This document shows, one piece after another, positions 1 to 6,912 of a stretch of DNA of 10,455 nt; the stretch's first letter is position 1, and each line of letters starts with the position of its first letter. This stretch comes from JBBRSC01 sp038245795 (GTDB taxonomy: Bacteria > Actinomycetota > Acidimicrobiia > Acidimicrobiales > Microtrichaceae), in the NCBI GenBank assembly GCA_038245795.1, contig JBBRSC010000106.1, forward strand, positions 1 through 10,455, written 5' to 3'. The position numbers were made by a program, and so were the translations under genes. A model generated the notes under the pieces. That model was given only the letters and a program-made list of their open reading frames with translations, was not told where the DNA came from and made no database searches.

Positions 1-215
1 ACCTCGACGTCCTGGCCGCGGCTCGTCAACGGGTCGACGTGCCGCTCGGTGCTTACCACGTGTCCGGCGAATACTCGATGATCAGGGCCGCGGCGGAACG
101 TGGATGGATCGACGGTGATCGTGTTGCACTCGAACAGTTGGTGGCGATCAAACGAGCTGGTGCGGACCTCATCCTCACGTACTTCGCGGCTGACGCCGCG
201 GGATGGCTGAGCTGA
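1..215 (+). CDS. hemB: Porphobilinogen synthase (delta-aminolevulinic acid dehydratase), C-terminal end
   Basis: Only the last 70 or so codons are present; the 5' part lies outside the window. The frame starting at base 3 reads into the hallmark HemB C-terminus: a VSGEYSMIRAAAERGWID block, then an IKRAGADLILTYFA block, ending at TGA 213-215. HemB condenses two 5-aminolevulinate molecules to porphobilinogen in the cytosol. The catalytic Schiff-base lysines and metal-site residues are upstream and cannot be judged here. It is followed 37 bp later, on the same strand, by hemL, which makes its substrate, so the two probably form a haem/tetrapyrrole cluster. The family assignment is secure from these conserved blocks; only completeness is unknown. 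Confidence 0.93.
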   Translation, partial: LDVLAAARQRVDVPLGAYHVSGEYSMIRAAAERGWIDGDRVALEQLVAIKRAGADLILTYFAADAAGWLS

Positions 216-240
216 TCGGGGACCGTGTGCACCGCCTCGG

Positions 241-246
241 TAGCCT
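241..246 (+). promoter_or_regulatory. Candidate leaderless -10 box of hemL
   Basis: TAGCCT fits the actinobacterial TANNNT -10 pattern and is followed by exactly six bases (gtcgtc) and then the hemL ATG. Transcription would therefore begin at or next to the start codon. No Shine-Dalgarno sequence is visible before this ATG, which agrees with a leaderless mRNA. There is no convincing -35 box; GGGACC about 17 bp upstream is a weak candidate. The same spacing occurs before the isomerase gene at 4873. Confidence 0.45.
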
Positions 247-252
247 GTCGTC

Positions 253-1548
253 ATGACCCCCCCGAGTGCCCCCTCCGATCAGCAGCTGACCAACGAGTCG
301 CTCTTCGCCCGTGGTCTCGCGGTGATACCTGGCGGGGTCAACTCACCCGTCCGTGCCTTTCGGTCAGTGGGGGGGACGCCCTATTTCGTGGCCCGCGGTG
401 AGGGTGCCTACGTCTGGGATGTCGAAGGACGCCGGTTCATTGATTTCGTGCAGTCCTATGGAGCATCCATTCTCGGTCACGCCCATCCAGCGATCGTTGC
501 GGCCATCCAGGATGCGGTCACACGGGGGAGTACCTTCGGCGCACCGACCGAGGGCGAGGTCGTCCTGGCGGAGCAGCTCTGCGATCGGGTACCGGGCCTC
601 GAACATGTTCGTTTGGTCAGCTCCGGAACCGAGGCGGCCATGTCGGCAATCCGGCTGGCACGGGGCGCCACGGGCCGCAACAAGATCATCAAGTTCGCAG
701 GGAACTACCACGGCCATTCGGATGCGCTGCTGGTCGCCGGTGGGTCGGGCATCGCCACCCAGGGGTTGAGCGGATCCGAAGGGGTGACGCCCGGCGCCAT
801 TGCTGACACGATCGTCGCTCCCTACAACGAGGTCCCCGAGATTGACGATCAGGTGGCGGTGGTCTGCGTCGAGGCCGTTGCGGCCAACACGGGACTCATC
901 GCGCCTGTCCCCGGCTTTCTCGAAGGACTCCGCGCAGCGTGTGATCGGGCTGGTGCGATGTTGCTGTTCGACGAGGTCATCACTGGTTTCCGTCTCGGTC
1001 GTTCGGGAGCGACCGGGTGGTTCGGCGTGCAACCCGATGTCTGGTGTTTCGGCAAGATCATCGGCGGCGGTCTGCCGGTCGGAGCGTTTGGATCATCGGC
1101 GGAAATCATGGCGAACCTGGCGCCCCTCGGTGGCGTCTACCAAGCGGGCACGCTCTCGGGGAACCCGCTGGCGACAGCGGCCGGTCGAACGGTGTTGTCG
1201 TTGCTCGATGACGAGGCCTACCGACGACTGATCGCCACGGCTACGTCGCTCGCTGTCGGCCTTCGTTCCGCGTTCGCCGACGCGGGAATCGACGTCGTGG
1301 TGCCTCAGGTCGGCCCGCTCGTCGGGTTGTTCTTCGGGGCAGAACTCCCGACAAACGCCGATCAGGCGAAGGCCGCCGTGGACTTGGGCCGGTACCCGGA
1401 GTTCTTCCACGGCATGCTCGATCGCGGCATCGCCTTGGCGCCCGGACCATATGAGGTGATGTTCCCGTCGCTGGCACATTCGGCCGACGACATCAGGATC
1501 ACGGTCGACGCAGCCGCTGAGGTGGCCCAGACGATGGCGGCGCGCTGA
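253..1548 (+). CDS. hemL: Glutamate-1-semialdehyde 2,1-aminomutase
   Basis: The 431-residue protein is a class-III PLP aminotransferase-fold enzyme that converts glutamate-1-semialdehyde to 5-aminolevulinate, the last step of the C5 route to tetrapyrroles. Visible signatures in order are PGGVNSPVRAF near residue 27, the cofactor-phosphate loop SSGTEAAMSAIRLARG near 124, GNYHGHSD near 150, the aspartate-containing FDEVITGFR near 240, and GKIIGGGLPVGAFG with the PLP-binding lysine at Lys268. Length matches the family. The ATG at 253 is chosen because it is the first in frame and lies six bases after a TANNNT box; no ribosome-binding site is present. It follows hemB, which uses its product. Its last 50 bp overlap the 3' end of the convergent Rrf2 gene. 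Identification is secure. Confidence 0.97.
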   Translation: MTPPSAPSDQQLTNESLFARGLAVIPGGVNSPVRAFRSVGGTPYFVARGEGAYVWDVEGRRFIDFVQSYGASILGHAHPAIVAAIQDAVTRGSTFGAPTEGEVVLAEQLCDRVPGLEHVRLVSSGTEAAMSAIRLARGATGRNKIIKFAGNYHGHSDALLVAGGSGIATQGLSGSEGVTPGAIADTIVAPYNEVPEIDDQVAVVCVEAVAANTGLIAPVPGFLEGLRAACDRAGAMLLFDEVITGFRLGRSGATGWFGVQPDVWCFGKIIGGGLPVGAFGSSAEIMANLAPLGGVYQAGTLSGNPLATAAGRTVLSLLDDEAYRRLIATATSLAVGLRSAFADAGIDVVVPQVGPLVGLFFGAELPTNADQAKAAVDLGRYPEFFHGMLDRGIALAPGPYEVMFPSLAHSADDIRITVDAAAEVAQTMAAR

Positions 1549-2020
1549 CCCCGGGTCGGGTCGATCGTGTGCTCCACGAGTCGGGCTCGGAGGCCAGTCT
1601 TTTCACTGAAGCGGGAAGTTGGCCAGACAGGACGTGCGCCAGCGTGACCTGTTCGAGGACTCGACGGATCGATGTCCGAACGGCCACCCAGACGTCCTGG
1701 AGATGTTCGGCGACACCCTCGTAGGCGACGTCCTCCGGGCGCTGGCCGCGCACCTCCGCCAATGGGCCATCGGCCGCGCGGATCACATCAGCGATCGTGA
1801 TGTCCCTGGCCGGTCGAGCCAATCGGAACCCTCCGGACGAACCGCGGTACGAGGTCACGAGCCCTGCACGTCGCAGATCCACAAGAATGTTCTCGGTGTA
1901 CTTGGCGGGGATGTCCTGGGTTGCCGCGACGACCGCTCCGGGAATGGGCCGATCGTCAGGGGCGTCGGCCAGGACCAGCAGCGCCCGGACGGCATGATCG
2001 GCCTTGGTCGAGATGTGCAT
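1499..2020 (-). CDS. Rrf2-family transcriptional regulator lacking Fe-S cysteines
   Basis: The protein has 173 residues from the ATG at 2020. Its N-terminus, MHISTKADHAVRALLVLA, is the classic Rrf2 start. A winged helix-turn-helix follows: recognition region around residues 37-52 (IPAKYTENILVDLRRAGL) and wing YRGSSGGF. A longer reading from TTG 2062 exists but adds only non-conserved residues. There is no cysteine anywhere, so the [2Fe-2S] site of IscR and NsrR is absent; this resembles cluster-free members such as CymR, the cysteine-metabolism repressor. Glu43 falls at the same number as IscR Glu43 in an ungapped alignment. It is the last gene after the sulfonate-type ABC genes and probably controls them through the palindrome at 4766-4790. 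The C-terminal 30 or so residues (Ser/Pro/Arg-rich) look like read-on sequence overlapping the hemL 3' end. Ligand unknown. Confidence 0.9.
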   Translation of the reverse strand: MHISTKADHAVRALLVLADAPDDRPIPGAVVAATQDIPAKYTENILVDLRRAGLVTSYRGSSGGFRLARPARDITIADVIRAADGPLAEVRGQRPEDVAYEGVAEHLQDVWVAVRTSIRRVLEQVTLAHVLSGQLPASVKRLASEPDSWSTRSTRPGVSAPPSSGPPQRLRRP

Positions 2021-2065
2021 GCGGTCAGTCTGCCCCGTGTCGACATCGCGGCCCTCGCTCAATGG

Positions 2066-2962
2066 TCACCGAGCGCCGAGCAACCCCCGTCGTCGCCTCA
2101 CCCGCCGATCCAAGCAGTTGAAGGCGCCATCAACGATGAGCCCGATCGCCAGGAACACGGTCATCATCGCCAACACGCCGGGGGCATCGGAGAATTGACG
2201 AGCGAAGTCGAGCCGTGCTCCCAGCGATGGCCGATCGGCGAGGATGACCAAGAGTTCCCCGGCCACCAGACTCCGCCAGGCAAACGCCCAACCCTGTTTG
2301 AGCCCCGCCAATATCGACGGCATGGCGGCGGGGAGGATGACCGAGCGAAGCAACGTGCATCCGCGAGCACCCAGTACGTGAGCGGCATCTCGTACTACCG
2401 GCGGGACCGTGTCGACTCCGCCGATGATTCCGTTGGCGATCGAGGGCGCCGCTCCGAGAACCACCACGAACGTGATCGCCCCCTCGGACAGTTGGAACAA
2501 CAGGATGGCGAGCGGGAACCAGGCGATCGATGGCATGGTCTGCAGTCCGGTGATCAGCGACCCGACAGCTCGGCGCAGAATGGTGGACTGGGCGACGGCG
2601 CACCCAATCATTCCGCCGATGACGAGCGCGAGAGCGAACCCAGTGATTGCGCGGCCCATGGTGACGGCGAGTGCCCGGTAGAACGTGGCGTCGCCCAGGA
2701 GTTCGCCCAGCGCGCCGGCGACGGCACGTGGCGGCGGGAGGACATACTCGGGGCGCCAGCCGGACAGCACCACCAACTGCCAGAGGCCGAGCGCCAACAC
2801 GAGGGCCGCGAGTCGTGGCCACGCCTGTGCCCACATTCGTTGCGCATTGATCGTCGAGCGAGGCGCACCGTTCGGCGTGTCGAGCTCATCGAGTCCCGCG
2901 AGGGTCCCGTGATCGATCGATTCGCGACGGGCGATGCCAGCGTCGGTGAGGTCAATGGCCAT
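2066..2962 (-). CDS. ABC transporter permease, sulfonate/taurine (SsuC/TauC) type
   Basis: The 298-residue inner-membrane protein belongs to the BPD_transp_1 permease family. A hydrophilic N-terminus of about 48 residues precedes a first helix (about 50-68), then helices around 100-123, 138-157, 163-182, 228-242 and 265-282. The cytoplasmic EAA loop that docks with the ATPase lies around 191-225 (AAHVLGARGCTLLRSVILPAAMP). The motif PSIAWFPLAILLF (residues 144-156) is typical of the SsuC/TauC/nitrate-permease group. Its start overlaps the 3' end of the ATPase gene by 11 bp, indicating translational coupling, and the Rrf2 gene follows after 45 bp. The family is secure; the sulfonate substrate is inferred from family and context, and other small oxoanions or thiamine-precursor-like substrates cannot be excluded. 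Confidence 0.9.
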   Translation of the reverse strand: MAIDLTDAGIARRESIDHGTLAGLDELDTPNGAPRSTINAQRMWAQAWPRLAALVLALGLWQLVVLSGWRPEYVLPPPRAVAGALGELLGDATFYRALAVTMGRAITGFALALVIGGMIGCAVAQSTILRRAVGSLITGLQTMPSIAWFPLAILLFQLSEGAITFVVVLGAAPSIANGIIGGVDTVPPVVRDAAHVLGARGCTLLRSVILPAAMPSILAGLKQGWAFAWRSLVAGELLVILADRPSLGARLDFARQFSDAPGVLAMMTVFLAIGLIVDGAFNCLDRRVRRRRGLLGAR

Positions 2963-3692
2963 GTCGGCTCACCTCGCTCCGGAGCGCCATGGTGACCTCG
3001 GTCGCCAACGCCGATACCGCGGGCGCTTCGATCCGTCGGGGTCGATCGATTGCCACCGGGAACTCCTCGAGCACTCGGCCCGGTCGGCTTCCCAGCAGGA
3101 TGATCCGATCCCCGAGTCGGGCTGCCTCGCGTACATTGTGGGTGACGAACACGATCGACAGGCCCCGTTCCTGCCACACCCGTTCGAGCTCATCGTGCAG
3201 GAGGTCGCGGGTCATCGCGTCGAGTGCGCCGAAGGGCTCGTCCATCAGCAGCACGGTGGCGTCCTGTGCGAGCGCGCGTGCAAGTGCAACACGCTGACGC
3301 ATCCCCCCGGACAGCTCGTGGGGTCGACGATTGGCATGGGATTCCAGGCGAACAGCCGACAGGAGCTCCCGAGCCCGGGCGGATCGAACTTGTCGATCAC
3401 GCACGCCGGCGAGCTTCAATGCCAACTCGACGTTACGTTGGGCGGTCAACCACGGGAACAGCGCGTGCTCCTGGAACATCAGCGACGTGCGTCGGCCGCC
3501 GAGTCCGATGGTCCCCGCCGAGGGATCGTCAAGGCCAGCGATGAGGTGGAGCAGGGTGGTCTTGCCACAACCTGACGCGCCGACGACGCAGAGGAATTCA
3601 CCATCGGCCACATCGAGGTCAACTCCGCTCAGGACTGGCGCGCCACCGGCGCCGTAGCGGTGCTCGAGACCCCGAATATTGATCGCCGTCAT
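2952..3692 (-). CDS. ABC transporter ATP-binding protein, sulfonate/taurine (SsuB/TauB) type
   Basis: The 246-residue cytoplasmic ATPase energises the permease encoded next to it. All ABC motifs are intact: Walker A GASGCGKTT (38-46), Q-loop with Gln74 in FQEHALFPWLT, signature LSGGMRQR (127-134), Walker B VLLMDEP with catalytic Glu152, D-loop GALD, and H-loop His185 in FVTHN. The FQEHALFPWLT and DEPFGALDAMTR wording is characteristic of the SsuB/TauB/NrtD subfamily. The ATG overlaps the stop of the substrate-binding protein gene in an ATGA 4-bp overlap, and its own stop overlaps the permease start, so the three genes form one operon. It ends shortly after the ATPase domain, with no added regulatory domain. 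Confidence 0.95.
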   Translation of the reverse strand: MTAINIRGLEHRYGAGGAPVLSGVDLDVADGEFLCVVGASGCGKTTLLHLIAGLDDPSAGTIGLGGRRTSLMFQEHALFPWLTAQRNVELALKLAGVRDRQVRSARARELLSAVRLESHANRRPHELSGGMRQRVALARALAQDATVLLMDEPFGALDAMTRDLLHDELERVWQERGLSIVFVTHNVREAARLGDRIILLGSRPGRVLEEFPVAIDRPRRIEAPAVSALATEVTMALRSEVSRHGH

Positions 3693-4753
3693 GGCGCCGG
3701 AACCGTCGTTTGTCCCGTCGCCGTCAACAGCTTGTTCAGGGGTGCAAGATCGAAGATGCCGTCGAGGTCAGTGGTCGTCGGGAGCCCCAGCGTCTTGGCG
3801 TGTTCGGCCGACGCCTGCAACGACGAGGCCACCGGATCGTTGCTGAAGGTGAGGTGATTCCAGGCGGAAACAACGAGGATGCTCGTGAGCTCCTTCTGTG
3901 TCGTCTTCTTGATGCCGGAGATCACTGACTGCTGGGCGCGGGCCGGGTCCTTGGCGATGGACGAGTTGGCATCGATCTGGCCCCGCAGGAGACGTGTGAC
4001 CGTGTCAGGGTGTCGATCGAGAAAGTCCTTCCGCACAATCAGTTGCGTGGTGACGAACTGACCTCGGGGCCACAACGACGCTTCGTCAACGAGCACCGTG
4101 CCACCGCCTTCGCCGACCAGACGGGTCGCCCATGGTTCGGGAACCCAAGCGCCTGAGATCGCTCCCGCCCTGAAAGCTTCGAGGGTCCGAGCGTTTTCCT
4201 GGGGCTGGATCGACACGTCACCACCACCGTTGGTGTCGGTCGCCAACCCTTGTTCCCTCAACCACCATCGAAGGGCCACATCCTGCGTCCCCCCCAGCTG
4301 AGGGGTGGCCAACTTCTTCCCTCGGAGTTGCTCAGGTGAGGTGATTCCGGGTGCGACAACGAGTTGGGCTCCGCCCGAGGTCGCACCGGAGATGATCCGG
4401 ATCGCGCCCTTCGATTGTTTGAACGCGTTGATGGACGGGTTCGGTCCGATGTAGGTGGCGTCGATGGCCCCCGACAGCAGCGCCGTGACCGCCTCGGGGC
4501 CGGCGGTGAAGGTGGATGTTTCGAGGCGATCGGTTCCGAGGGCGGTGGCGAAGAGGCCCTGCTCGACCCCGACGATCGCCGAGGCGTGGGTGACGTTCGG
4601 GAGGTACCCGAGTCGCAGCGTGACCGGACCGGCGGACGAATCCGCTGGGTCAGAGCCCCCACAGCTGGATGTCACGACGGCAAGACAGGCGACGGCGACC
4701 AGCCCGACGTTGAATCGGCCGAAAGATCGGAACGCTGTCGTGGTGGTTCGCAT
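3689..4753 (-). CDS. ABC transporter substrate-binding lipoprotein, aliphatic-sulfonate type
   Basis: The 354-residue protein starts at the ATG at 4753, chosen because GGGAG lies six bases upstream and a lipoprotein signal follows at once. An in-frame reading to 4885 exists but would run through the promoter and operator. The signal has an Arg-containing n-region, a hydrophobic stretch (about 16-27) and lipobox TSSC with Cys31 as the lipidation site. The mature part begins LRLGYLPNVTHASAIVGVEQ and contains the segment ATYIGPNPSINAFKQSKGAI, typical of the SsuA/NMT1-like group found in actinobacteria. It would capture substrate outside the membrane and deliver it to the permease. It is the first gene of the operon, with a promoter and 25-bp palindrome directly upstream. 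Family secure; sulfonate or taurine as ligand is inferred. Confidence 0.92.
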   Translation of the reverse strand: MRTTTTAFRSFGRFNVGLVAVACLAVVTSSCGGSDPADSSAGPVTLRLGYLPNVTHASAIVGVEQGLFATALGTDRLETSTFTAGPEAVTALLSGAIDATYIGPNPSINAFKQSKGAIRIISGATSGGAQLVVAPGITSPEQLRGKKLATPQLGGTQDVALRWWLREQGLATDTNGGGDVSIQPQENARTLEAFRAGAISGAWVPEPWATRLVGEGGGTVLVDEASLWPRGQFVTTQLIVRKDFLDRHPDTVTRLLRGQIDANSSIAKDPARAQQSVISGIKKTTQKELTSILVVSAWNHLTFSNDPVASSLQASAEHAKTLGLPTTTDLDGIFDLAPLNKLLTATGQTTVPAP

Positions 4754-4765
4754 CTGGTTCTCCCG

Positions 4766-4790
4766 ATACCTGACTAAGTTAGTCAGGTAT
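4766..4790. promoter_or_regulatory. Perfect 25-bp palindromic operator, IscR type-1-like
   Basis: A 12-bp arm ATACCTGACTAA, one central base, and its exact inverse complement TTAGTCAGGTAT. It lies just downstream of the predicted -10 box and ends two bases before the Shine-Dalgarno sequence of the substrate-binding protein gene, so bound protein would cover the transcription start. Each half fits the half-site ATASYYGACTR of the E. coli IscR type-1 consensus; only the central base departs from the W-rich centre. The only Rrf2-type regulator in the window is encoded at the end of the operon it precedes, so I infer that regulator binds here. The symmetry is seen directly; the binding is inference. 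Confidence 0.85.
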
Positions 4791-4792
4791 AA

Positions 4793-4822
4793 ACCATAGA
4801 GACCGATCGCGATCTTCGTCAA
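4793..4822 (-). promoter_or_regulatory. Candidate promoter of the ABC transporter/Rrf2 operon
   Basis: Reading the minus strand, TTGACG (4822-4817) matches the -35 consensus in five of six positions. It is followed after 18 bp by TATGGT (4798-4793), a -10 fitting TANNNT. The predicted start site then falls inside the 25-bp palindrome at 4766-4790, the usual arrangement for repression. The substrate-binding protein ATG is about 35-40 bp further on, so this transcript has a short leader with a proper ribosome-binding site. Confidence 0.6.
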
Positions 4823-4860
4823 CATCAGACGATGTGACCGTCCGGGGTGGAGCGGCCTTC

Positions 4861-4866
4861 TAGGTT
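4861..4866 (+). promoter_or_regulatory. Candidate leaderless -10 box of pgi
   Basis: TAGGTT is followed by six bases (gtcgcc) and the GTG start of the isomerase gene, the same geometry as TAGCCT-gtcgtc-ATG in front of hemL. No ribosome-binding site is seen before the GTG. GTGACC at 4834-4839 is a possible but distant -35 (21-bp spacing). This suggests a leaderless transcript divergent from the ABC operon. Confidence 0.45.
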
Positions 4867-4872
4867 GTCGCC

Positions 4873-6432
4873 GTGATCGCTGCACGCTTCGACCTCCATG
4901 AACTGACCTCTGCCACTGACGCCGCGGCGGTGTCCCTGGTCAGGGATCGAGCCGTGGAACGATTGTGGAAGCGTGACTACACGCTCTTCTCCGAGACGCC
5001 CGTCGAGTGTCGCAATCGGATGGGATGGCTGGAGACCGCAGAGGAGAGTCTCGAGCAGTGGCCCACTCTGGTTCGAGACGCCGAATCGATCGCGGTGACG
5101 TGTGATCACCTGGTGCTGATGGGAATGGGCGGGTCGTCGCTGTTCCCCGAGGTGCTGGCGCGGACCTTCGGCTCCGGACCAGGCCGACCGGAGCTCCACC
5201 TTCTGGACACGACCCATCCCGATGCCATTCGGCGGATCACGGCTGATTGCGATCCCGCCCGTACCTTCCATCTCGCCGCATCGAAGTCGGGCTCGACCAT
5301 TGAGACACGATCCCACCTCGCGTGGTGTTGGGAGCGCTCGGGTGACCCGTCGAGGTTCGGTGTCATCACGGATCCTGGTTCGGATCTCGGAACGCTGGCA
5401 CACGCCCGCGGATTCGCGCATGTCTGGGAGAACGATCCTGACATCGGCGGACGATTCGCAGCCCTGTCACTCTTCGGCATGGTGCCCGCGGCACTGCTCG
5501 GGTGCGACGGCGTCGCCATCCTCAGCGCGGCGCTCGACCAGGCCGAGGCAGTCGAGCCCCTCGGAGACGACGAGGCATTGAACATCGGGCTACGACTCGG
5601 TGCCGCCATCGGTGCGGCCGCACGTGCTGGTCGCGATCAGCTGACCGTGTTGTTGGATCCGCGGCTGGCGGCGTTCGGTGCGTGGATCGAGCAGCTTGTC
5701 GCCGAGTCACTCGGCAAGTCGGGCATGGGTGTCGTGCCGCTCATCGGGGAGACCGTCGAGCACATCATCGCGACCGAGCATCGCCGCCTCGTGATCAGCA
5801 TTGGTGATGCCGATGGCCGCGCCGAGATTGCCGCCACCACGATTCCTCAGATCTCGTTGTCACTGGAGGAGACCACTGACCTCGGCGCCCAGGTGTTCCT
5901 CTGGGAGTTCGCCACAGCGCTGAGTGGACGGGTGCTCCGAGTGAATCCATTCGATCAGCCCGATGTCGAGTCCGCCAAAATTGCGGCTCGTCGACTCCTT
6001 GAAGCTGGGGCGATGGACACGACCCGTGTTCGCAGCAGCAGTGCCGAAACTCCGCTGGCGTCAGCGCTGGCGACCATCGAGACCGGCGATCACCTCGCGC
6101 TGTGTGCCTTTGTCGATGCGACGGCCACAACAGTGGCAGCACTCGAGGCTGCCAGGCTGCGCCTCGGCCGACAGTTCGGGGTGGCGACAACGATGGGGAT
6201 CGGGCCGCGGTTCCTTCATTCGACCGGCCAACTCCACAAAGGCGGTCCCAACTCGATCGTGGTCCTGCAGATAGTGGGAGGTATCGAACTCGATCTGGCC
6301 ATCCCCGAGAGCGGACTGACGTTCGGTGAATTGTTCTCTGCCCAAGCGGAGGGCGACCTGGTGGCCTTGAAGGAGGCCGGGCGGAGGGTCATGCGCGTCT
6401 CGTTCGACGAGCTGGTGGGTTCCGCCCCCTGA
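4873..6432 (+). CDS. pgi: Glucose-6-phosphate isomerase, transaldolase-fusion (Tal-PGI) type
   Basis: The 519-residue protein starts at GTG 4873. It interconverts glucose-6-phosphate and fructose-6-phosphate in glycolysis and the pentose phosphate pathway. Two SIS-like sugar-phosphate-binding lobes are visible: VLMGMGGSSLFPEV (81-94) and SKSGSTIET (137-145), then ENDPDIGGRFAALSLFGM (186-203), EQLVAESLGKSGMGV (273-287, candidate catalytic Glu279) and GPRFLHSTGQLHKGGPN (444-460, candidate His455). This wording differs from classical PGI (NGQHAFYQLIHQGT type) and matches the PGI half of bifunctional transaldolase/PGI proteins, but here the protein stands alone with no transaldolase in front. No zwf or tal gene adjoins it; neighbours are the divergent ABC operon and a convergent lipoprotein gene nine bases after its stop. 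The catalytic residue assignments come from motif comparison only. Confidence 0.88.
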   Translation: MIAARFDLHELTSATDAAAVSLVRDRAVERLWKRDYTLFSETPVECRNRMGWLETAEESLEQWPTLVRDAESIAVTCDHLVLMGMGGSSLFPEVLARTFGSGPGRPELHLLDTTHPDAIRRITADCDPARTFHLAASKSGSTIETRSHLAWCWERSGDPSRFGVITDPGSDLGTLAHARGFAHVWENDPDIGGRFAALSLFGMVPAALLGCDGVAILSAALDQAEAVEPLGDDEALNIGLRLGAAIGAAARAGRDQLTVLLDPRLAAFGAWIEQLVAESLGKSGMGVVPLIGETVEHIIATEHRRLVISIGDADGRAEIAATTIPQISLSLEETTDLGAQVFLWEFATALSGRVLRVNPFDQPDVESAKIAARRLLEAGAMDTTRVRSSSAETPLASALATIETGDHLALCAFVDATATTVAALEAARLRLGRQFGVATTMGIGPRFLHSTGQLHKGGPNSIVVLQIVGGIELDLAIPESGLTFGELFSAQAEGDLVALKEAGRRVMRVSFDELVGSAP

Positions 6433-6441
6433 CCGGTCAGA

Positions 6442-6912
6442 TCACACGTTGCTGATCGCGACGCGGACTGTGACGCGAGATCCTCCGGTGGACGCCACCT
6501 CGACATCGGTCCGCAGCGTGGCGTTGGTGAGTGTTCCGCTCGAGACGCCTCCCGCCGGATTCTGCTCGAAGACCGGGGACGAATGCCTGATGACGCGGGC
6601 GCCTTCCGCCAGGGTGAGGCCGGACCCCGAGGCGAACGTGTCGACCTCATTGGCAGCCATGTTGAACGAGATGTCCACGGCATCGCCAGTATTCACGAGA
6701 CGGAAATCGGCCATGGACGTGGGGAAGGACAGCCCCGTCTTCTCGGCCACCTGCGCGGCCGTGGTGTTCTGCGGGAGGTTCACGCCCGCGGTCGGAGCGG
6801 AGGAACCGCCAGGGGTGGCCTGCTTCGTGCAGCCCACCAGAAGCATCGTCACCAGAAGCATCGTCGCCAGCGCGCTGACGGCGATGACGCGGCGGGCGAC
6901 ACCGCGGGTCAC
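6442..6912 (-). CDS. Small secreted lipoprotein of unknown function, coupled to cytochrome c gene
   Basis: About 156 residues from GTG 6912, which overlaps the stop of the cytochrome c gene as GTGA. An alternative ATG at 6936 would add eight residues and a 28-bp overlap. The N-terminus is a clear lipoprotein signal: an Arg-rich n-region, a hydrophobic stretch, and lipobox LLVGC followed by TKQATPGGSSAP, a low-complexity tether. The mature domain of roughly 115 residues contains LPQNTTAAQVAEKTGLSFPT and ends in alternating hydrophobic residues (RVTVRVAISNV), suggesting a small beta-rich domain outside the membrane. I do not recognise the family. Lacking CxxCH or other cofactor motifs, it is not itself a haem protein. 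The overlap with the cytochrome c gene suggests a role in that respiratory system, for example assembly or docking. Its 5' end carries a 15-bp tandem duplication. Confidence 0.8.
   Translation of the reverse strand: MTRGVARRVIAVSALATMLLVTMLLVGCTKQATPGGSSAPTAGVNLPQNTTAAQVAEKTGLSFPTSMADFRLVNTGDAVDISFNMAANEVDTFASGSGLTLAEGARVIRHSSPVFEQNPAGGVSSGTLTNATLRTDVEVASTGGSRVTVRVAISNV
6836..6865. repeat. Perfect 15-bp tandem duplication in a signal-peptide coding region
   Basis: The unit ACCAGAAGCATCGTC occurs twice back to back with no mismatch. Read on the minus strand it encodes the five residues TMLLV twice, inside the hydrophobic core of the lipoprotein signal just before the VGC lipobox. It is in frame, so it lengthens the membrane-spanning stretch without breaking the gene. 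Identical third positions suggest a recent duplication. Confidence 0.95.

Noticed and set aside
1619..2995. Long plus-strand open frame of 458 codons
   Set aside because: It lies antisense to the clear Rrf2 and permease genes and the ATPase 3' end. Its translation is rich in Arg, Gly, Asp and His with no domain, as expected from the complement of GC-rich coding DNA.
4754..4885. Longer N-terminus of the substrate-binding protein
   Set aside because: It would be translated from the promoter and operator and would bury the lipoprotein signal peptide 44 residues inside the protein.
6429..6440. Perfect 12-bp palindrome CTGACCGGTCAG over the pgi stop codon
   Set aside because: It has no loop and no T-run, so it is a poor terminator. 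With convergent genes nine bases apart it could be a regulator site, but nothing supports that.
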